Positions 34,702-46,773 of a DNA stretch of 64,000 bases are shown piece by piece (within the stretch, counting starts at the first letter, position 1; every line of letters begins with the position of its first letter). The notes below the pieces were generated by a model. That model saw only the letters and a list, made by a program, of their open reading frames with translations. It ran no database searches and was not told the origin of the DNA. The stretch comes from Chelonoidis abingdonii. Lineage: Eukaryota; Chordata; Testudines; Testudinidae. The DNA lies in contig NC_133769.1 of the NCBI RefSeq assembly GCF_003597395.2, forward strand, positions 174,212,869 through 174,276,868. Reading direction: 5' to 3'. A program made the translations under genes and the position numbers.

Positions 34702-36269
34702 ACTGTCAAGTAAGCCCGAATTAATCACATCACACTCTTTTATCTAAGCTAATATGTAAATACCCACATTACTATAACACCCCCAAAACCCTTATTTAAT
34801 AATATGAATGCCCATATAATGAATATTAATAGCTATGTACTGAATATAATTATACCCACCCCTGTTTACTGTTTACAGCATTAAGCATATTATACAGACG
34901 TTTTAATCTTCAAGATACATTTATTTGCCATAATTGTAGCCACAAGTTCCCTTAATCAGCAGTTCACAGGGGAGGGAGGAAGAATCCATGACCTTAAGCT
35001 CCTTTATGTAGCTGGCAGAGGAAGGGAGGGGGGAGATAACTCTTTTTCACACAAAGAGTATCCTTCAGACAACCATATTCCTTATGCAGCTGCAACGCTT
35101 ATCTGTCCTTAACAAGCAGAAGGGAAGGGACAAGGATGGCAACTCTATCTATCAAGCGAAGAAATAGTGCTTGCTTGCCTGTGCCTCACTCCTTACTGCC
35201 CTGATAGCAGTTACCCAGGTCTTTACTTAACCCTTACATACCCCAACTCCGACTTGCATCTTTCATCTTGACCTGTAGAATAAGGTAGACTGACACAAAA
35301 TGTGATGCTTTTAAATAAACCACATAGAATCCTGTAAACTAAGAGAACTCATGTTTTCTATAGATTTATTACAAGACATGAAGTAAATGTACTTTCCGTA
35401 CATTAAAGATCTATAGCTGAACAGAAATACAGTTGATTTGCATTACCTTAAAGAGGCCTAACATAAGTAATTCAGATAACTTTCTATGTTACAAACCAAA
35501 AAGACTTAGTGAGCATGCATGAGAGATGGGGAGTAAAGGCAGAATATATCCATGCAATCTAAATGGAAAACCAAAGCATTCAAATAACAAAACACAGTAG
35601 GTTTATAAAAAAATGTAATTGAGATTAGTTACCAAACTCAAATTGAAAATCTGCATTCCTAAAACTTCCATAAATGATTACCCAGAAGGAGACCGGGGGA
35701 TGGGACAAAACAGTCCATCTCAGCTAGAATCACATATGGTATCAATTTAAGAACTGATGTCCTCTGTCATGTTATCAAAGGCAAGTTCCGAAGTGATATG
35801 CAAAATGGTAAAAGACCTGTTACATTGACTTAGACACCTTTACACATGAGTAGAGTGCATAAATAAGTGTAAGGGAATCAAGTGGATATTACATGCACGC
35901 TGAAGAGCTAGGAGATTTAAATTATACCCACTGTTGATTTGTCTGCCTAGACTCCACGGTATAAGTCTATAGTGCACTAACTTATCACATACTAACTGGC
36001 CGTTGTGAACTGTGCTACCATGCACTAAAAGTTCTGTCATGCTCTTTGATGTTTTATGCCTTGGCTTGTTACACACTAGTGCACTGGTAGATAAGCCCTT
36101 ACTCCATTGCATATCAATTGAATGGATGTAAGGAAGTCTGAGGGCTTGTCAACACTCACATGCACAAGTTTAACTGAAGGGGTGATTTTTAAACCAGTTG
36201 AGTAATTAAGCTAGCAAAATGCTCATTTCTGCTTAACCCAGACTTGTTCCATTCTAGCTTAAGTTGATT
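34702..36269. other. No gene recognised
   Basis: 34709-35260 may continue the repeat interrupted by the CR1, with A+T-rich text then GGGAGGGGGGAGATAAC, but its class is unknown. The rest looks unique. Confidence 0.35.
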
Positions 36270-36555
36270 AGGAAGAAGTTTTAAGGAACAGAACTAAATC
36301 ACTAAATCTGAGGAATTGTCACAGATTAAAGTTTCAGAGGGGTAGCCGTGTTAGTCGGGATCTGTAAAAGCAGCAGAGAATCCTGTGGCACCTTATAGGC
36401 TAACAGACGTTTTGGAGCGTGAGCTTTCGTGGGTGAATATCCACTTCGTCAGACGCAGGTAGTGGAAATTTCCAGGGCAGGTATATATATCTAGCAAGCA
36501 AGCTAGAAAACGAGGTTAGTTCAATCAGTGGAGGATGAGGCCCTGTTGCTAGCAG

Positions 36556-38600
36556 TTAGAGGTGTGGAAAAACAAGGGGGAAAAAACTGGTTCTGTAATG
36601 CAAGCCATTCAAGTCTTGTGTAGTCCAGAGCTGATGGTGTAAATTTGCAGATGAACGTGAAAGCTCAGTCAGTTTCTCCTTGAATCTGGTCCTGAATGTT
36701 TTTGCTGCAGGATGGCCACCTAAGGCTGCTATGAGTGTGGCCAGGGAGGTGAAGTGCTCTCCTACAGGTTTGTATATTGCCATTCTGAATATTGATGTTG
36801 TCCATTTATCCTTTTCCGTAGTGACTGTCCGTTTTGGGCCGATGTGTACAGAAGCAAAGGGCATTGCTGCATATGAGGCGTATATAGACACTTGGGGAGG
36901 CAGGTTGAAGAACCAGTGATGATAGCAGATCTGTTAGGTCCTGTGATGGTGTCGCTGGTGTAGATAGTGGGCAGAGTTGGCAATTGAGGTTTGTTGCATG
37001 ATTGGTTCCTGAGGTAGAGTTACTAATGGTACGCTGTTGCATTCTGGGAGAATACGTTTCAGGTTGGCAGGTTGGTTGGTGGCAAGGATGCCTCCACCAA
37101 GACTTGTGAGTGTGGGATCATGTCCAAGGATGGTTGTAGATCCCTGATGAGCTTGGAGAGGGTGTTTAAGCTGGGGCTTGTATTGAATGCCAGTGGAGTC
37201 CTAGGGTTTCTTTCTTGAAGTGTGTCTGCAGTAGGAGGCTCGGTACACGTCTGCTCTGGTGTCTGTTCCTTAGTTTCCTCGTGCGAGTTTGTAAGTTTTG
37301 AGAATGCTTGTGGTGAGATCTTTGTAGTGTTCCTATCTAGGGGTTAGAGCAGAGATGGATTGTACCTCATGTGGGCTTGGCTGTAGTCATGGACATGTGA
37401 TGTGCCCCGGGGATGGAAGCCTAGAGGCATGAAAGTAGCCATAGCGTTGGTAGGTTTCCGATAAGGGTGGGTTAATGTGACCATCACTGTATTGGCATCC
37501 GGTGGTGTCCTAAGAAAGTGACCTCCTGTGTAGATTGGTCCAGGCTGAGGTTGATGGTGGGGTGAAGTTGTTGAAATCGTGGTGGAATTTTAGAGCTCCT
37601 TCCCATGGGTCAGAGATGAATATGTCATCAATGAGCGTAGGTAGAAGAAAGGCTGAGTGGATGAGCCTGAGGAAGCGTTGTTCCAGGTCCAGCACTAAAA
37701 AAATTGGCGTATGGTGGGCCATGCCCGGTGCCATAGCAATGCCACTGGAGCTCTGAGAATATAATTGTCATCAAAACTCTGAAAAGTTGTGTGTGAGTAT
37801 AAAGTCACAAGCCTAGCAGCCAGTTTGTGCTGTGCACATCAAAGATACTGTTCCTGACAGCTTGTATATCCACTGTGTGTAGGGATATTAGTGTAGCAGA
37901 GCCTCTACATCCATGTGGCTAGGATGGTGTTTGTCTGGGAGTGACGCAAATGCATTGTGTATGTTCCTCACGGAAAGATGGTGTCACGGAGAACAGGCTG
38001 GGAGTGCTGGTGGCATAAGGGCTGAGTAGAGAGCCAATATCCAGAACGCCTTCAGTGAAGTGCCAATAGCCCGAGATGATAGGGCCATTCCAGGATTCAG
38101 GGTTTGTGGATCTTGGTGAGTAGATAGAATAACCCTGTCGGGGTTGAGGTAATGCGATGTGTTCCGGTGTTAGTGGAGGGAGTGTCCTGAGTAGATTGGT
38201 GCAGTTCCTTTAGTGTATCCTCATGGAATCTGAGGAAGTGGCCTATAGATATTTGTGAATTGGAGAGTTGTCTGCGGCTCCCTTTTGTAGTCAGACCTGT
38301 TCATTGATACAACAGTACTCCTTTATCAGCCTCTTTGAATGATAATGTCAGGGGGTTTCTAGGGCTGTGATGCATTGCGTCTGCACAAACTTAGGTTATG
38401 AGGCATAGCGTGGTTGTTTTTCCAACGATTTCCGGCCTGTGCAAAGTCACGGAAAGCATCAAGTGTAAGGTCTAAAACCAGACTGTCATTCTCGACCCTC
38501 AAGGGAGAAGTTCCATGTGAGTTCTTCTTCTTGGCTGTTGGTGGGAGGTACTGTGTATCAGTGCATCTGTCAGTTTGCCTGGAAGTATTCATTGAGTCTA
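36556..38600 (-). pseudogene. Penelope-like polymerase: RT plus GIY-YIG, broken
   Basis: PLE proteins join a telomerase-like RT to a C-terminal GIY-YIG nuclease. From 5' to 3' on the minus strand: LLTKIHKP (about 38110); then the palm motif LIDDIF at residues 34-39 of the 37510-37734 block, followed by FHHDFNNFTP; then TNAMATFMPLGFHPRGTSH, the YRKPT-type thumb region; then a Cys-containing linker; then QNGQSLRKRINGQ (36800s) and KPVGEHFTS, the nuclease end. The YADD-box aspartates are present, but stops and frameshifts occur throughout. Confidence 0.85.
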
Positions 38601-38751
38601 GACGGCGAAAGTAGGCTTCCAGATCACCACAGAACTGTAATCATGTTGGTAGGGGGCAGGGCAGAAAGAGAGTCCGAGAAGGTTACAGACTGCCGACATA
38701 TCTAACAACCAGCGACAGTCATCACATGGACTAACCAGATCGCCAACCATC

Positions 38752-38970
38752 ATGGTTCAATGTCAGCTCTGCATGTCCACCAATGTCATATACGCCATCA
38801 TACCAGCAATGCCCTTTTTTATTTTTCTTTTTCTGCTATGTACTATCGGCCAAACTGGACAGTCACTACGGAAAACGATAAATGGACACAAATCAAATAT
38901 CAGAATGCAATATACAAAACCTGTTAGGAGAGCACTTCAACTTCCCTGGCCACACTATAGCAGACCTTAA
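38752..38970 (+). pseudogene. GIY-YIG remnant in the inverted arm
   Basis: The plus strand gives TNVIYAIIPAMPFF, a TIGQTGQSLRKTINGHKSNI block and a KPVRRALQLP stretch. This is the same nuclease domain as in the left arm, facing the other way. The YIG part (TIGQTGQSLR) is better kept here than in the left arm. An inserted T-rich stretch (FIFLFLL) lies between the GIY and YIG strands. It is a copy made as part of the fold-back end, not a separate gene. Confidence 0.8.
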
Positions 38971-41286
38971 GTGGCCAGTCCTGCAGCAAAAAACTTCAAG
39001 GACGCAAACTTAAAGAGACGAACCGCTGAGCTTCAGTTCAATCTGCAATTGACACCATCAGCTTGGAACTAAACAAAGACGTGAATGGCTTGCCATATGA
39101 CAGAACCAGTTTCTTCCTCTGGTTTTCACACCTCTAAGGCTTAGATACAGGGCCCATCCTCCGATTGAACTAAACCTTCGTTAATCTCTAGCTTGCTTGC
39201 TACAATATAGATACCGCCCCTGAAATTTCCACTACTGCGTCTGACGAAGTGATTATCACCCACGAAAGCGCACGCTCCAAAACGTCTGTTAAGTCTATAA
39301 GATGCCACAGGATTCTCTGCTGCTTCTACAGATTAAAGTGTCACTAGAGCGGATTTGAATGAATTGATAAACTCAAAATAACAAGTCACCGGCACCAGAG
39401 GCATACCCAAGAGTTCTGAAAGAACTCAAATGTGAAGTTGCGGAACTATAACTAAGGTTTGTAACCTGTCTTTAAATCGGCTTCGGTACCAATGACTGGA
39501 AGTTAGCTTAATGTAATTTTAAAAGGGTTTTAGAGGTGATCCTAGCAATACAGACTGGTAAGTCTAACGTCAGTACCGGGCAAATTATTCAAAACAATAG
39601 TTAAGAATAAAATTGTCAGTCACATAGAAAAACATAAACTGTTAGACAATAGTCAACATGGTTCTGTAAAGAGAAATCGTGTCTTACTAATCTATTAGAG
39701 TTCTTTGAGGGGTCAACAAACATGTGGACAAGGGGGATCAGTGGACAAAGTAAATTAGATTTCCAGAAAGCCTTGACAAGGTCCCTCACCAAAGGCTCAT
39801 GTAAATTAAGCTGTCATGGGATAAAAGGGAAGGTCCTTTCATGGATTGAGAACTGGTTAAAAGACAGGCAACAAAGAGTAGGAATTAATGGTAAATTCTC
39901 AGAATGGAAGAGGTAATAGTGGTGTTCCAAAGGGTCTGTCCTAGGACCAATCTATCAATATTCATAATATCTGGAGAAAGGGGTAAAAAGTGAGGTGGCA
40001 AAGTTTGCAAATGATACTAAACTGCTCAAGATATAGTAAGAGCCAAGGACAAGAGACGTCAAAAAGATCTCACAAAACTAAGTGATCGGGCAACAAAATG
40101 CAAATGAAATTAAATGTGGATAAAAGTCAAGTAATGTACATTGGAAAAAATAACCCAACTATCATACAATATATGGGGCTAATTTAGCTACAACGAGTCA
40201 GGAAAAAGATCTTGGCATCATTGTGGACAGTTCTCTGAAGATTTCCATGCAGTTGCAGAGGTGTCAAAAAGCAAACAGATGTTAGGAATCATTAAAAAGG
40301 GGATAGAGATAAGACTGAGAAATATTATTGCCCTTATATAAATCCATGGTAGCCACATCTCAAATACTGCGTACAGATGTGGTGTCCTCATCTCAAAAAA
40401 GATATACTGGCACTAGAAAAGGTTCGAGAAGGGCAACTATAAAATGATTAGGGGTTGGAACAGGTCCCATATTAGAAGGGATATAAGAGCTAGGACTTTT
40501 TCAGCTTGGAAAAGGGAGAGACAAAGGGGGGATATGATACAGGTGTATAAATGAGTGAGGTGGAGAAAGTAAATAAGGAAAGTTATTTACTTATTCCATA
40601 ATACAAGAACTAGAGCCACCAAATGAAATTAGGGCAGCAGTTTAAAACAAATAAAAGAAGTTGTTCTTCACGCAGTGCACTGTCAACTTGTGGAACTTCT
40701 TGCTGAGGAGTTATGAAGTAGGTCCATAACAGCGTTTAAAAGAGAACTGGATAAATTCATGGTGGTGAAGTCCATAAATGGCTATTACCAGAATGAGTAA
40801 GGAATGGTGTCCTAGCCTCTTTTGTCAGAGGATGGAAGATGGTGCAGGAGAGTGATCACTTGATCATTGCCTGTTAGGTTCACTCCTCGTGGCGCACCGA
40901 CATTGGCCACTGTCGGTAGACAGATACTGAGCTAGATGGACCTTTGGTCTGACCTGGTACGGCCGTTCTTATGTTCACTCTTAAACTGGGATAAGAACAA
41001 CTGGTGCAAACCCCTGTGAAGATCAACTAAATCCATTTAACTAACTGGGTACAAATTTGTATGCAGATGATCTCTGTATTAGCACAAAGAAATCTAATTC
41101 ACATCAGCTTGCACAAAATCTGAATTTGGCCCTAAATCCTGATCATGCAGGAAAGTGGACCTGATGATCTAACAGGTCTTTGGAACATAGTACTCTCCTA
41201 ATTCAGTTGCCCCATCTCTTGTTTCAGAGCCCTTTAATGTGACAAGTTAGTGCACTGTAGACTTATACCCTGGAGTCTGTGTAGAT

Positions 41287-41460
41287 CACGGAGTCCCCAA
41301 CCTGGGGCCTAAATGCACCCACATCCTGGTCGGCGATCGAGCATCTGCCAAAATGCTGCCGAAATTAAACGGCATTTCGGCAGCAACGCCTCTGGGTGAC
41401 TCGATCGCCCCCACGGTCCTTCATCTGGCGCCTGCCAGACGAAAAGGTTGGGGACCACTG
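41287..41460. mobile_element. hAT MITE, 174 bp
   Basis: The termini are CACGGAGTCCCCAACC and, reversed, CAGTGGTCCCCAACC, the same family as the MITE at 32439. The flanks are GTGTAGAT (41279-41286) and GTGTAGAG (41461-41468), 7 of 8 identical. The middle holds a hairpin, CTGCCGAAAT...ATTTCGGCAG, with 10-bp arms. Confidence 0.85.
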
Positions 41461-41649
41461 GTGTAGAGAAATCAACAGTGAGTATAACTTAAATCTCCTA
41501 GCTCTTCAGTGTGTACATTCTTGAACTAGTATCAACAAATGGAGCGTAGTGCTGCATTCTACCAGAAGGTGTCACCCAAACATATTTAAAATAGAATACC
41601 GGGAAGGTGGATTTAAACAGAATTTAATAAGAAATGCTATTGTACTTTA

Positions 41650-41832
41650 ACACCTCTACCTCGATGTAATGCTGTCCTGGGGAGCCAAAAAATCTTACTG
41701 TGTTATAGGTGAAACCGCGTTATATCAAACTTGCTTTGATCCACCGGAGTGCACAGCCCCGCACAGCCCCCTCGCCCAGAGCACTGCTTTGCCGTGTTAT
41801 ATCCGAATTCATATTGTATCAGGGTAGAGGTA
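41650..41832. mobile_element. Mariner/pogo-like MITE
   Basis: Imperfect inverted termini: CACCTCTACCTCGATGTAAT at the left and, reversed, TACCTCTACCCTGATACAAT at the right. A TA lies next to each side. Inside are GTTATAGGTGAAACCGCGTT and TTGCCGTGTTATATCC, CpG-bearing motifs related to the termini. Terminal CTCGATATAACG-like text is common in pogo/Tigger relatives. It has no coding content. Confidence 0.65.
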
Positions 41833-44424
41833 TACATATTCTATATATATATTATGTTTAGTATTCATTTTCATGCATAATTATTAAACAAGGTACTGCA
41901 TGTAAAATTCATAAATTGTCATGATTTTCAACCATAAACTTCAACTCAGTGTCTGTGGACGTTTTGCACCAGAAGTTCTTACATATGTATTTCCTGAATC
42001 CCATATGCAGCTCTGTCTAGCACTAATTAGTGTCTTCTCTCAGATTCTTAGTTAAAATGCTTGCAACTGATTACATTAAATTAGGTATCTACAAATCACC
42101 CATAGCAGCTGAGATACGTCTCTAATCGTACAAATCCTTTTTTATACAAATTACGGTCCATTTTGTAAGGATTTTCAGTGATGCAGCTGCAAATTTACAT
42201 TAGTTACGTGCAGTCTATTAGTCTGAGTAAAAGTTTGTTTGCCTAGGTGCTCTGATATAATTTATATGTAAATTTATATATATAACAAACACCATGGCAA
42301 TTCAGAAGCCCTGAACTTGTAGACCTACTAAACTTCATATCACATTCTGCAGAACAGGTTAATGCATTAGAAATGGAAATTATCCCTTACAGACTTCCTC
42401 TAAATTGCTACACTCCCTAAGGTGGACTAATTTTGTACTGTCAATACACACAATGTATTTTGGAACTTAAAGGTTACCAAGGTGCAAAAGGAAACTCATG
42501 AAGCATCATGAAAACAACAGTTTATATCCGATGCTAATCTAATATTGACCTCTATATAAATGAAGATGAGATTACCACAGGTTTACATAAAACCAGGCAA
42601 AATGAAGGTATGGTATACAAAACTAGCTACTGTCTAATCATCTACATTTAACCACCGACATAATAGGTTACACTGAGAACAGTGAGAGTTGATTTAGTTT
42701 TGCGAATAAAGCTGGCCAAATACTGCCAAAATCATTTTTGTATGGTGAGTCAAATAAAACCTGCAATTTAGCTTACTGGCTGTAATTCCTCATCCTCTCA
42801 CACCAGCCACCCTTTATAGACATGACAAGCCTAACTGAGTTTTTGCAAGGCATCTTTGAAAGAAAAATGTCAATGAAAACAAAAAGCAAACCTTTTATGT
42901 TTCTTTCAAGAAACTGAAAATCCAAACTCTGAAAACCTTTCAGTTGACAAGACCCTCCAAATTTGTCAAAAGGAGACATTTCCTGTGGAAATATCTCTAC
43001 TAACCAAAAAACAAACAAACCATTTTTGTTGGGGCAGAGGAGGTTTTTGAACAGGAAAACTTCAACCACAACCAGCTCTAGTAATGAGCTCTCTTAAGTC
43101 TGTTTACCCTGCACTCATTGATGAAATTAAGAGCATTTAAGCATGGCTGTCTGCACTGAACCAACAGATAGGAAAGTCATCAGCTGTGGCAAGAGAAACA
43201 AAGATCCCACAATGTTCAAGAGTCTTCATAATCAGTACACTCACATTGTCACTTCTGGCACTGTAAGTACGTGTATACATATTGACTGGCTTGAAAAGCA
43301 TTTTGCGCCTGAACATCCACAATTGCTATTAACTTCAATGGAAATTGAGAGGGACAGAAGTTTTGACTCTCTAAAAATCAGGCCTAAAACCTCAGTCTTA
43401 AATATTCAGCCCACTGTTAGTGATGCTATTTCCAGTTTTTTCCTATCTTCTCTTTATATTCCATTTTCTTTGTAAAGTTTGTCCCTGACCTTTGCTATCT
43501 GCAGTGCTGTACATTTTTTTTAATTAGGTGCTATTGCATAATGACTTCCTTTTTCTTATCTCTTGTAATGGTTTGCTATTTCCTTTCTTTATGAATATTA
43601 CTGCCAGCCTATACATTTGCACAGAATTTATAGCTTCTGACACTGGTGTAAGTGAAACTCACAAAATGGTTCCTCCTCTCTCTGAAGTGGCTAGCAGATG
43701 GCCTCAGTATCATTGAATAATCAATAACAGTTCACTCTCATGACTGTCTATCCTTCCCTGAGTTATGTGGGTGAAGCTTCTCAAGAACTGATCTGAAAAC
43801 TGGTTCTAGGTCAGTTAGGGAACTTCCCATCTGTCCTACTCATGTCTGCATTAATCTCTTTCTAAACTATTCTTCAGATTATAGCCTTGGGTCCAACTAA
43901 AGAGCTCACTGTGCACTTAGGATGGGACACAAAGGTGCCATAACACCTTCAGATTTGTTTCCATCTCTGCACTGGGCCAGTCCCCATCCATAAGGTAGAG
44001 CAGCTTGATGACTTGTGCCAATTTACACCACCTACTGACAGCCTGAAATGGCAGCCAGGTCTCTCCAGAGCATAAGCAGCATCCTGGGTATGACCTTTCC
44101 TTCAACTATGCCTCCTACATTGGCAGCAAGGGGGGATGGTGTCTTAAGGCCTCTATGCTGACTGTCCATCACCAGAAGTCCCTGGTACACTGGACAATTT
44201 CTCTTGTGGCCCACCATGCTCACTTCAGGGATGGCTGGTGCTAGCAGAAAGAGCACTCAGGTGATTAGAACCTGGGCTTTAGATTTGTTTCATCACCAGA
44301 CTAAGTTTTGCTCCAAACACAAAAAACAACCTCTATCCTATTCCTGCTGGCATAGAGATTTTTGTCCCTCAGTTTATTGAGAATAAATTCAATCCATGAT
44401 CCAGGCAGTGAGTGTTTTCTAGCA
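41833..44424. other. No gene recognised
   Basis: Unique-looking A+T-rich sequence. Open stretches at 42773-43069 (-) and 43143-43475 (+) show no domain or codon pattern that I can support. Confidence 0.5.
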
Positions 44425-44640
44425 GTAAGAAGAGGGAACTGGGATTAGGGGCTCCTGGTTTCAGTAATGAGCTCTGCCTCTGACTCATGATGTGACCTGG
44501 GGAAATTGCTTGATCTCCCCATATCTGTTAGCTCGTCTGTAATTCTAGGGATGATGATGATATCTGAATGCCTGCCTCAGAGAGGTGTAGAGCCACTAAT
44601 AATCCTGAGATCCTCAGCTGAATAGTGCTCTATAGGGGCC
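44425..44640 (+). mobile_element. MIR-like CORE-SINE
   Basis: Sense-strand order of MIR parts: GAGCTCTGCCTCTGACTCAT, TGTGACCTGGGGAAATTGCT, CTTGATCTCCCCATATCTGT, then GCCTGCCTCAGAGAGGTG and GATCCTCAGCTGAATAGTGC, the 3' phrase usual in reptile copies. Diverged, but colinear over about 200 bases. Confidence 0.75.
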
Positions 44641-45448
44641 AAATATGTTCATGTATGATTTCATCCCTAGCTGTACTGCTTTATGAAATGCACTGACTAT
44701 AAACAGGCATAGATAGACAGCCCCTGATTGTGCATGCTATGCATGGAAATGTATTTTGCTTTTATTACACAGAATTTAAGTTTTGTACTATAATTAATGC
44801 TCTTTAAAAACAAACAAATGGCATACTCTTCTGCCTCCAGAAAGTGTTCTTGAAAGAAGATTTTTACGTGGCTATGTGAAAGCTAGGTCAAAGTGCAAGA
44901 CTGTATCTGAAGATTAAGATGTCCTGCCTTACCAATGACTAGAATTGTTCACACAAAGATAATTCTGCTTTATGGAAGATGTTGGTATTTCAAAATTTGG
45001 TTCCATTCAGTTTTAGAATGAAAACCAAAAAATTCAAAATTATCTCCAAGAGGGGAATGGAGCCCCAAATCTTGGGCAGTTGACTTTACTGGCTGTCCCA
45101 GAGCTGGGATCCTGGAAGTCTTGGAGTCCCCAACTCTAAGTCAGTTTGTCAGTGGTCTTCCTGGGAGCTGGGTGGGCAAGCTGGCAGGAAACCAAGCAAA
45201 CTGGGTTCCATCAGAATTTTGTAAAAATTGAACCATCTCTGAGACATGTTTCAATTTCAATGATTCGGTAAAGTCCAACAAAAATGTTTTTCTATAAATT
45301 TTTCTAGCCAGCTTTGTTAATGAAGCATGGGATACATTTTAAAAAGTTAAATTAAACAATTCTATAATGTATTGCTAGTTCTGAAAGGTACTACATACAG
45401 TATTAGAAGGAAAGGACTCCTCATTAGGGTAAATATAGGGTGGGTGGT

Positions 45449-45481
<33 letters not shown>

Positions 45482-46773
45482 TTGGGGGGGAGGAGAGTGT
45501 AGTTCACACTTTTCCCTTTAAGTCTTTGGTGTCTCAGCTAATATGAGGATATCACCTGCTTCTAACTATGCTCGTTGGTTGACTGGCTGATATCTGTCCA
45601 CTAAGAACAGGACCAAAGCCACCAAAATCATTCCATATACATCAGTGATCATCCATCAGAGCAAAGATGACCTCTGCAAACTACCAAGCTGAGACAGATA
45701 TGAACCAATTATTTAGAGACAAAAGCTTCTATATATGTCCAACAGACCCCTGAGCCATCCAGTCTGCTTGTAGTATGGGAAAGTGTTTAAAAGTGACTGT
45801 ATGGTGTTGTGACAAAGGTGGAGAGGTATGTTTTTAATGAGATGAAGTGCTAAGCTTTCTCACTAGGTCATGAATTGTTCAGCATTCCTTTCTCACATTC
45901 AAGAGTTTGTCAGAATTGGGAATGGCTAGAAACTGCTACTTCAGTGCTGTTCCCAGGTCAGTGTTCAAGCCCCAGATGAAGTCCCTAGGGATATGAATTA
46001 TGTGGCTTCAGATCATTTTTGTAAAGATTAAGTCCACACACCGGAGCTGAACTGGCAGCCTTTGGTAAGAAGATTTGAGCCCGAAAAAAGACTGAATTCT
46101 CTCTCCTTCCAAGAGAGTGTGATGTCTTTTGTTCAAGATCAGTCACTTCAAGCTCAACCCGGAGCAGCTTGCATAATGTCCTGCTGGCTGCACCCCAAGC
46201 CAATGATTACACTGCATCAGTTTTTACTGCCATTGCATGCTTAACCTTCACCAGCACAAAGGTTAACAAAGCAAAGGAAAAGGAAAGAAGAGCAATCCAG
46301 ATGCAAGAAAGTGACCAGATGTTTTGGTTAAGCTGAACGAGTCCCTGGATATTAATACTGTTCTGTTGTCATAAAGAAAAACATAATTCTTATGTTAGTG
46401 AAATACACCAATTTTCAGCACCAAAGCCCATTGTTCTCCTCTTTCCGACAGATGTCTGATTTTGAAACCACCCTCCCTCTCTTTGCATCACAACTGTAAC
46501 TGAGGAGAAGGCACTCCCCTGCCTGGAAAAAATAATAGCTTTCAAGAGAATAAATTCCTGTACAGCAATACAACTTCAAAGCAACCGCTTTTCTATTTTT
46601 AAAGTATCATGCACTGTCAGATGCATTCCCCAGTTACTGGAGCTGCATACCTTATGAACTTCTCAAAGAAAGTGTGTATTCTTACACCTGTGCGAATACT
46701 TCTGGAAGTATTTTTCTATATTCATTCAAATAAAAACTGCAAATTAGTTTCAGTATCTCTAACTTTTTTAAAT
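44641..46773. other. No gene recognised
   Basis: Contains the TG microsatellite listed separately. Otherwise unique-looking. Confidence 0.5.
45450..45479. repeat. (TG)n microsatellite
   Basis: About 15 uninterrupted TG units, next to a G-rich stretch. Confidence 0.97.

Larger units (their letters stand above)
36333..39327 (-). mobile_element. Penelope-like element, 3.0 kb, fold-back structure
   Basis: Flanked by ACAGATTAAAGT at 36321-36332 and 39328-39339 (12 bp; the ACAGA part could also be element sequence). The left end, TTCAGAGGGGTAGCCGTGTT, is the complete 3' terminus. RT and GIY-YIG remnants follow on the minus strand. From about 38690 the element repeats its own 3' portion in inverted orientation and breaks off at GCTGCTTCT, which is a 5' truncation. 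Confidence 0.9.
36270..40976 (+). mobile_element. CR1 LINE, split by a Penelope-like element
   Basis: Two parts, about 36270-36332 and 39340-40976, lie either side of the PLE. Joining across the empty site gives an uninterrupted LSQIKVSLERI reading. After it come a diverged NKSPxPxxxxPR block, then SHGI-GKVLSW-ENWLKDR (39818-39870) and GVPKG-like text. The tail is GACCTGGTACGGCCGTTCTT ATGTTC, the TTCTTATG-type CR1 end. Many stops show that it is inactive. Confidence 0.88.

Noticed and set aside
36333..39327. CRISPR-like or other novel system suggested by the large inverted repeats
   Set aside because: RT and GIY-YIG motifs with target duplications identify it as a Penelope-like element.
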